Of a DNA stretch of 64,000 bases, positions 59,338-64,000 are shown piece by piece. How positions within the stretch are numbered: position 1 is the first letter of the stretch; the number at the start of each line of letters is the position of its first letter. The translations under genes were made by a program, and so were the position numbers. This stretch comes from Hymenobacter sp. BT18. GTDB taxonomy: Bacteria; Bacteroidota; Bacteroidia; Cytophagales; Hymenobacteraceae. The stretch covers positions 3,388,001-3,452,000 of the forward strand of contig NZ_CP050954.1 of the NCBI RefSeq assembly GCF_012273015.1, in the 5' to 3' direction. Below the pieces are notes generated by a model, which saw nothing but the letters and a program-made list of their open reading frames with translations, did not search any database and was not told where the DNA came from.

Positions 59338-59886
59338 ATGTCTGCTCTATCTACTGTACTGCTCCTGCCGGGCCTGGGCAACTCTGGCCCCCAACACTGG
59401 CAAACCCGGTGGGAGCAGCACTACGGCTACCTGCGCGCAAACCAGCACAACTGGGACCAGCCTGACTGCCACGACTGGGTGCACACGCTTGACCAGGCCA
59501 TTGCGGCGGCCGGGCCGGAGGTAGTGGTAGTGGCCCACAGCTTAGGCTGCGCGACGGTAGCTCACTGGGCTGCCACTACGCACCGGACCATCCGGGCTGC
59601 CCTGCTGGTTGCCCCCGCCGACGTGGACCGCCCCGACTTCCCACCCGAAGTCACTGGTTTCTCGCCTATGCCCCGCACGCTGCTGCCGTTTCCGAGCATT
59701 GTGGTAGCCAGCACCAACGACGAGTACGTAACGCTGCCGCGGGCCCAGGCATTTGCCGAGTCCTGGGGCAGCCGCTTGGTGAATGTGGGCGCGTTGGGGC
59801 ATATTAACTCAGCCTCCGATCTGGGCTTATGGCCGCAGGGGCATGCGCTACTGCGGGAGCTGGCCGGGTCCGCGCTACGAAGCTAA
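59338..59886 (+). CDS. RBBP9/YdeN family serine hydrolase
   Basis: A 182-residue small alpha/beta hydrolase. LLLPGLGNSGPQHWQTRWEQ is the family start; the nucleophile lies in VVVAHSLGCATVAHW; DEYV after VASTND carries the acid, and GHINSASDLG the catalytic His. The family includes human RBBP9; bacterial substrates are unknown. ATG at 59338 fits; a 9-residue longer form is possible. Converges on the AlkB gene with 22 bases between the stops. Confidence 0.92.
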   Translation: MSALSTVLLLPGLGNSGPQHWQTRWEQHYGYLRANQHNWDQPDCHDWVHTLDQAIAAAGPEVVVVAHSLGCATVAHWAATTHRTIRAALLVAPADVDRPDFPPEVTGFSPMPRTLLPFPSIVVASTNDEYVTLPRAQAFAESWGSRLVNVGALGHINSASDLGLWPQGHALLRELAGSALRS

Positions 59887-59908
59887 ATGCCAGCCCGGCT
59901 TCGGGCGC

Positions 59909-60958
59909 TTAGCTGGCTGTCGGAACTGGAACCCGTGGGTTCATGACCCGAAACCAGAGCGGCGGCAGGGCCGCCAGCAGCATCATGCCGGGGTAGCCGG
60001 TGGGCATCTGGGGAGAGGCGGGCTGGTGGCGCAGCGTGTGGTAAGGCCGCGAAGCCAGGTAATGATGGTCGGAGTGACGGGTAAGCTCATACAGCAGGAT
60101 GCGGCCCAGGGCATGCTCCGAGTTCCAGGAATGATGGGGCTGCACCCGCTCGTAGGCGCCGCTGGCGGTGCGGCGGCGCTGCAAGCCATAATGCTCCACG
60201 TAGTTCACCAGCTGAAATAGCACGGCGGCCACGGCCGCTACGCTCAGCCACGCGAGCAGGCCGGCCCAGCCCAGCACCACGACAATGACTAGGCCCAGCT
60301 CCAGCTGCACCACCTGAAACTGGAGTAGCTGGTTGCTTGGCGTCCAGGGCGAGGGGGCGCCGGCTCGGTGCAGCCGCGTCGCTTCCAGGTGCCAGGCCGA
60401 GCGAAACTCGCCCACCAGAGCCCGTGGCAGGAAAAGCCAGAAGGACTCGTGCAGGCGGGCGGTGGCAGGGTCCTGAGGCGTGGCCACGTGGCGGTGATGC
60501 CCCCGGTTGTGCTCGATAAAAAAGTGCAGGTACAGCACGCTGGCCAGTAGTACCTGCGCCAGCCGCTGCTCCAGAGCCCGGGGGCGGTGCCCCAACTCGT
60601 GGGCCACGTTGATGCCCAGGGCCCCGCCGGCAATACCCACGCTCAGGGTTAGCCCAACTACTTCGGTGCCGGTAAGTTGAGTCTGGGTGAAAACCACCAG
60701 GTACCAGCCCAGTAAGCCCAGGTATAGCGGCACATTCAGGTAAAGCAAGCCGTCGAAGAAGGGGTGGCGGAGCGGGCCCGCCGTGGCTAGTGCCGGCTCT
60801 GGCTGCGGGTGGGGCGGCCAGGTCCATTCCAGCAAGGGAACCAGGCCAAATACGAACAGGGGGGTAAGCCACACCCACGGCCCCCGGGCCTGCAGCCCCA
60901 CCGCTACGCAGGCAGGTACCAAGTAAGCCAGCAAATAACGAAGGTCGGCGGGGCGCAT
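59909..60958 (-). CDS. AlkB-type membrane di-iron alkane/fatty-acid hydroxylase
   Basis: A 349-residue integral membrane di-iron enzyme with about six helices. The histidine motifs are complete: NVAHELGHRPRALE (HExxHR), IEHNRGHHRHVATP (EHxxGHH), NYVEHYGLQR and RHSDHHYLASRPYHTL. These are the alkane 1-monooxygenase (AlkB) signatures rather than a delta desaturase, and the NYxEHYGL motif is specific for AlkB-like proteins. It would hydroxylate a terminal methyl group using electrons from rubredoxin, but no rubredoxin gene is adjacent. Substrate may be an alkane or a fatty-acid chain. ATG at 60956-60958; a much longer reading lacks support. Confidence 0.93.
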   Translation of the reverse strand: MRPADLRYLLAYLVPACVAVGLQARGPWVWLTPLFVFGLVPLLEWTWPPHPQPEPALATAGPLRHPFFDGLLYLNVPLYLGLLGWYLVVFTQTQLTGTEVVGLTLSVGIAGGALGINVAHELGHRPRALEQRLAQVLLASVLYLHFFIEHNRGHHRHVATPQDPATARLHESFWLFLPRALVGEFRSAWHLEATRLHRAGAPSPWTPSNQLLQFQVVQLELGLVIVVVLGWAGLLAWLSVAAVAAVLFQLVNYVEHYGLQRRRTASGAYERVQPHHSWNSEHALGRILLYELTRHSDHHYLASRPYHTLRHQPASPQMPTGYPGMMLLAALPPLWFRVMNPRVPVPTAS

Positions 60959-61087
60959 AGGCAGCAGGAAATGGCTGCAGAAGATAAGGTAAAAATTTGG
61001 GCAGGACAATGCGCCCTTGGCTAGCAGCCCGCCGCCTCGGCTCACTTGCTACCACCGGGCTTGCTGCCAGCTTCTGCGCCAGGCCGC

Positions 61088-62332
61088 TTACGTAGTGCGC
61101 ACCTGCCCCTGGCCGCGCACCAGCCACTTGTAGCTGGTGAGTTCTTCCAGACCCATGGGGCCGCGGGCGTGCAGCTTCTGGGTGCTGATGCCAATTTCGG
61201 CGCCCAGGCCAAACTGAGCCCCATCGGTAAAAGCCGTGGAGGCGTTGGCGTACACAGCGGCGGCGTCTACCTCGGTCAGGAACTGCTCGATGTGGGCCGC
61301 ATCCTCCGAGATAATGGCCTCGCTGTGCCGGGAGCTGTGCGCGGCAATGTGCGCCAGGGCTTCCTCCAAGTTGTCTACCGTTTTTATGGCCAACTTCAGG
61401 GACAGAAACTCGGTACCGAAGTGCGCGGGCCGGGCCTGCTCCAGCAACGCCGCTGGGTACAGCCCGCGCAGGGCCGGAAACGCCCGCTCATCGGCATACA
61501 CCACTACGCCTGCCTGGGCCAGGGGTGCCGTAAGCGCGGGCAGGTCTATCAGGCGCGCCTCGTGCACCAGTAGGCAGTCGAGGGCATTGCACACGCTCAC
61601 GCGGCGGGTTTTGGCGTTGGCAATGATGGCGCGGCCTTTCGCTAAGTCAGCAGTTTCATCGAAGTAGGTGTGCACAATGCCGGCCCCGGTTTCAATAACT
61701 GGTATTCGGGCGTGCTGGCGTACGTAGTCAATAAGTGACTGGCTGCCGCGCGGAATCAGCACATCTACGTAGCCCACCGCCTGAAGCAAGGCTTCGGTGG
61801 CCTGGCGGTCGGGCGGCAGCAGTGAAACCGAGGCGGGATGAAGTCCGTGCCGCGTCAGCACCTTCTGAATAACGGTGCTGATGGCCTGGTTGGAGTGCGC
61901 AGCATCGGAGCCGCCCTTGAGTAGGCAGGCATTGCCGGTTTTCAGGCAGAGGGCGGCCACGTCGAAGGTGACGTTGGGGCGGGCTTCGTAGATAACGCCC
62001 ACTACGCCCAGCGGCACCCGCACCTTGGAAATCTGCAGCCCATTGGCCAGTTCCTGGGCACTCAGCACCTGGCCCAGCGGAGAGGGCAGCGCCGCTACGT
62101 TGCCCATATCCTGGGCTATGCCTTCCAGCCGCGCCGCCGTCAGCTGTAGCCGGTCGTACTTGGGGTCGTCGGGCGACATCAGGGCTAGGTCCTTGGCATT
62201 CTCGGCCAGCAGAAACGGCGTTTCCGCTACGGCGGCCGCGGCCAGATCCAGCAGTACGGCCTCGATGGCCGCCGGGGAAAGCAGCCCCAGGGTGCGGCTG
62301 GCCTGCTGGGTAGCTTGGAAGATGTCAAGCAT
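61088..62332 (-). CDS. proA: Glutamate-5-semialdehyde dehydrogenase (gamma-glutamyl phosphate reductase)
   Basis: A 414-residue NADPH enzyme of proline synthesis. [46 protein letters not shown] holds the cofactor region; the catalytic Cys is in [17 protein letters not shown]; the C-terminal [30 protein letters not shown] is the ProA signature. It reduces gamma-glutamyl phosphate to the semialdehyde. ProB is upstream in the same direction, but the two are separated by a 265-base gap filled by a palindromic element, which is unusual for proBA. Confidence 0.96.
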   Translation of the reverse strand: MLDIFQATQQASRTLGLLSPAAIEAVLLDLAAAAVAETPFLLAENAKDLALMSPDDPKYDRLQLTAARLEGIAQDMGNVAALPSPLGQVLSAQELANGLQISKVRVPLGVVGVIYEARPNVTFDVAALCLKTGNACLLKGGSDAAHSNQAISTVIQKVLTRHGLHPASVSLLPPDRQATEALLQAVGYVDVLIPRGSQSLIDYVRQHARIPVIETGAGIVHTYFDETADLAKGRAIIANAKTRRVSVCNALDCLLVHEARLIDLPALTAPLAQAGVVVYADERAFPALRGLYPAALLEQARPAHFGTEFLSLKLAIKTVDNLEEALAHIAAHSSRHSEAIISEDAAHIEQFLTEVDAAAVYANASTAFTDGAQFGLGAEIGISTQKLHARGPMGLEELTSYKWLVRGQGQVRTT

Positions 62333-62590
62333 AGGTTGAATGTGCTAATGTGAGAAATGTGCTGCGCTTCGCTAATGTGAGCAATGTGGGAAATGTGTCA
62401 TGGCGAGCAGGGCGAAGCCATCCGGCCTGGGCAACGTGCCCAGCTTCGGGGTGTGACAAGCCCCTATCCTGCGCCGCCCGCGTTGGGGCTTGCTGATAGA
62501 AAGATGCGTCTGGTTTTGTCCAGGACGGATGGCTTCGCCCTGCTCGCCATGACGCGTATTATCAGCCCATTATTCACATTTCTTCCACAT
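62333..62590. repeat. Large palindromic element (copy B) between proB and proA
   Basis: A structured non-coding element: outer (AATGTG)-rich tracts that pair in part, inner arms beginning GTCATGGCGAGCAGGGCGAA at 62397 and, inverted, ending at 62553 (about 30 matching bases), and a central stem CAAGCCCC/GGGGCTTG. It shares a 20-base run with copy A at 13878 and both of copy A's inner-arm types, but in swapped order, so its core is inverted relative to A. It lies inside what is normally the proBA operon. Confidence 0.85.
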
Positions 62591-62597
62591 GAGCACA

Positions 62598-63689
62598 TTA
62601 CCCCAGCTCTGCCGTCAGGAACAGGTAGTCGTAGTGCACCAGGGGCTTCTGCTGCTGCTGGCCCAGGCGCTCCAGGGCTTTGTCGGAGCCATACTCGGCC
62701 AGGCCCAGGCCCAGGGGCTTGCCGGCCTCATCCAGGATGCGGATAATGTCGCCTTTCTGGAACGTGCCCATAATGGCCAGCACACCTACCGGCAGCAGGC
62801 TGGTAGCCTGGTGCGGGGTGAGCAGGGCCGTTTTGGCACCGGCATTAATGAGGACCGCGCCTTTGGCCGCCAGGTCAGAATGCGCAATCCACTTTTTCTT
62901 GCTGGAAGCGGTTTTATTGGGCAGGAAGTGGGTGTTGACGACCTCCCGGCGCAGCAGGCGGGGCAGTACGTTTTCGGTTTTGCCGTTGGCAATGTGCACG
63001 GAAATGCCCAGCTGCGCTACTTTATGGGCCATATGGCACTTGGTAATCATGCCACCCCGCCCGAACTGGGAACGTTGGGTGGAAACAAACGACGAGAAGC
63101 TGGTGGTAGTGGGCGCAATTTCCGGGATAAGCTCGGAAGCCGGGTCCTGAGGGTTGCCGTTGAAGATGCCATCCACGTTGCTCAGAATCAGCAGGGCATC
63201 GGCATCGAGCATAGTAGCCACCAGCCCGGCCAGCTCATCGTTGTCGGTGAACATCAGCTCCGTGACGGAAATGACGTCATTCTCATTCACGATGGGGATG
63301 ATGTTGTTCTGCAGCAGGGCCCGAAAGCAGTTCTGCATGTTCAGGTAATGCTGCCGGTCACGAAAGTCTTCCTTGGTTACCAGCACCTGGGCGCAGAGCA
63401 AATCCTGCCGGGCCAGCAGCTCGGCGTAGGTAGCCAGCAGCTTCACCTGGCCCACGGCGGCCAGCACCTGCCGGCTGGTTACGGCGTCGGCTTTCTCCGA
63501 AACCTGTACCAGGCTGCGCCCCGACGCCACCGCCCCCGACGAGACAACAATAATTTCCTTGCCCTGCTTTTTCAGGTCGGCAATCTGGGCTACCAAGTGG
63601 CTGATGCGCGTCAGGTCGGGGAAGCCGTCGGCCTGCGTTAGCACGTTGGAGCCGATTTTTACGATGATGCGGTGGTAAGCAAGCGCCAT
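62598..63689 (-). CDS. proB: Glutamate 5-kinase
   Basis: A 363-residue amino-acid kinase for the first step of proline synthesis. RIIVKIGSNVLT is the N-terminal nucleotide region, IIVVSSGAVASGRSL and ARQDLLCAQVLVTKEDF follow, then PIVNENDVISVTELMFTDND with the substrate residues, and the loop SQFGRGGMITKC. A PUA-like C-terminal domain (KGAVLINAGAKTALL ... LLPVGVLAIMGTFQKGDIIRI) is present. A TACCTTAC -7-like box lies 23 bases upstream. ATG at 63687-63689 gives the usual start. Confidence 0.95.
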   Translation of the reverse strand: MALAYHRIIVKIGSNVLTQADGFPDLTRISHLVAQIADLKKQGKEIIVVSSGAVASGRSLVQVSEKADAVTSRQVLAAVGQVKLLATYAELLARQDLLCAQVLVTKEDFRDRQHYLNMQNCFRALLQNNIIPIVNENDVISVTELMFTDNDELAGLVATMLDADALLILSNVDGIFNGNPQDPASELIPEIAPTTTSFSSFVSTQRSQFGRGGMITKCHMAHKVAQLGISVHIANGKTENVLPRLLRREVVNTHFLPNKTASSKKKWIAHSDLAAKGAVLINAGAKTALLTPHQATSLLPVGVLAIMGTFQKGDIIRILDEAGKPLGLGLAEYGSDKALERLGQQQQKPLVHYDYLFLTAELG

Positions 63690-63712
63690 ACGCTGTCGAT
63701 GAGGTCTGGGGC

Positions 63713-63720
63713 GTAAGGTA
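63713..63720 (-). promoter_or_regulatory. Putative -7 box for proB
   Basis: On the minus strand it reads TACCTTAC, two mismatches in the last positions of TAnnTTTG, 23 bases before the ATG. Confidence 0.28.
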
Positions 63721-63826
63721 GGGCCGCCGTGGCAGTGATACCCAATCAATACTAGGTTGAGCTACAAAGTCTACCACTTATTGGCGGAAGATTCGTTGTA
63801 GTACCGCCCGCTTCTGTTTGCTGCTT

Positions 63827-64000
63827 ATGCCTCTTCTTCCGCGCTTTTTTCAGTGGCTGTTGCTTACACCCGTGGTGTTGGTGGCTTGCGAGTCGGGTGG
63901 GGCGCAGCAACGTACTACGTCTACCAATTCTCCATCTGCCATGCAAACTGCTCCCACGCGCGCCGATACGAGCCGCCTCTATTCGGATGTTGAGTTTCTG
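63827..64000 (+). CDS. Lipoprotein, N-terminal part (cut by the window end)
   Basis: An open frame of 58 codons runs off the window. MPLLPRFFQWLLLTPVVLVACES is a lipoprotein signal with Cys21 as the lipid site, followed by a Ser/Thr/Gln-rich linker (to about 45) and the start of a domain, TRADTSRLYSDVEFL. That last stretch recalls the opening of Bacteroidota M28-family aminopeptidase lipoproteins, but the evidence is thin. Divergent from proB. Confidence 0.65.
   Translation, partial: MPLLPRFFQWLLLTPVVLVACESGGAQQRTTSTNSPSAMQTAPTRADTSRLYSDVEFL

Overview
The window is a chromosomal stretch of a GC-rich Bacteroidota bacterium, most likely in or near Hymenobacter (Cytophagales). This is inferred from several things seen together: three secreted proteins ending in type IX secretion (T9SS) sorting domains, a TonB receptor/DUF4249 lipoprotein pair, -7 boxes of the Bacteroidota form TAnnTTTG a short way upstream of many starts, few Shine-Dalgarno sequences, and housekeeping genes of Bacteroidota type. 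I see no rRNA, tRNA, CRISPR array, prophage or intact insertion sequence.

Layout. 0-6.5 kb: end of isocitrate dehydrogenase, a secreted unknown, a DUF4870 protein, sucD, a cystathionine beta-synthase/cysteine synthase type enzyme, a lone receiver protein and adenine deaminase. 6.5-12.7 kb: a tiny lipoprotein, a secreted unknown, two tandem paralogues of an unknown family leading into cmk-ispH, a DUF502 protein, an alpha/beta hydrolase, a macrodomain protein and a 2TM protein. 12.7-19.5 kb: a sorbosone dehydrogenase-like protein, then the retropepsin-like protease / RimK ligase / desuccinylase-like trio, split by a 14-repeat RCC1 propeller gene. 19.6-28.6 kb: OmpH/Skp chaperone, TonB receptor with DUF4249 lipoprotein, T9SS and barrel-like surface proteins, an HTATIP2-like oxidoreductase, and an S1/CvfB-like protein overlapping a membrane protein. 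28.7-35.2 kb: an Omp85-like outer membrane protein, a radical SAM/DUF4130 DNA-modification pair split by an epoxide-hydrolase-like gene, and rfbD. 35.6-39.1 kb: a large GH16 beta-glucanase with Ig-like and glucan-binding-like modules. 39.2-44.1 kb: MFS transporter, AraC regulator, aldehyde dehydrogenase and DUF779, the last two separated by an inverted four-helix-bundle gene. 44.2-55.9 kb: small envelope proteins, then penicillin-binding protein 1C and a thioester alpha-2-macroglobulin lipoprotein separated by two other genes, and a DUF2071 protein. 56-64 kb: a repeat-rich non-coding tract, LysR plus threonine synthase, an RBBP9-type hydrolase, an AlkB-type hydroxylase, proA and proB, and the start of a lipoprotein.

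The most notable theme lies between the genes. At least six long inverted repeats (arms about 30-52 bp) occupy intergenic sites. Two of them (13.86-14.12 kb and 62.33-62.59 kb) are related copies of one element in opposite internal orientation. They sit beside, or inside, gene groups that are normally contiguous (protease/rimK/desuccinylase, ALDH/DUF779, pbpC/A2M, proB/proA). This suggests that palindromic elements and small passenger genes have repeatedly opened up conserved operons here. I found no clear new defence or metabolic system. The best candidates for undescribed biology are this palindromic element family, the mobile-looking four-helix-bundle gene, and the tandem unknown family coupled to cmk.
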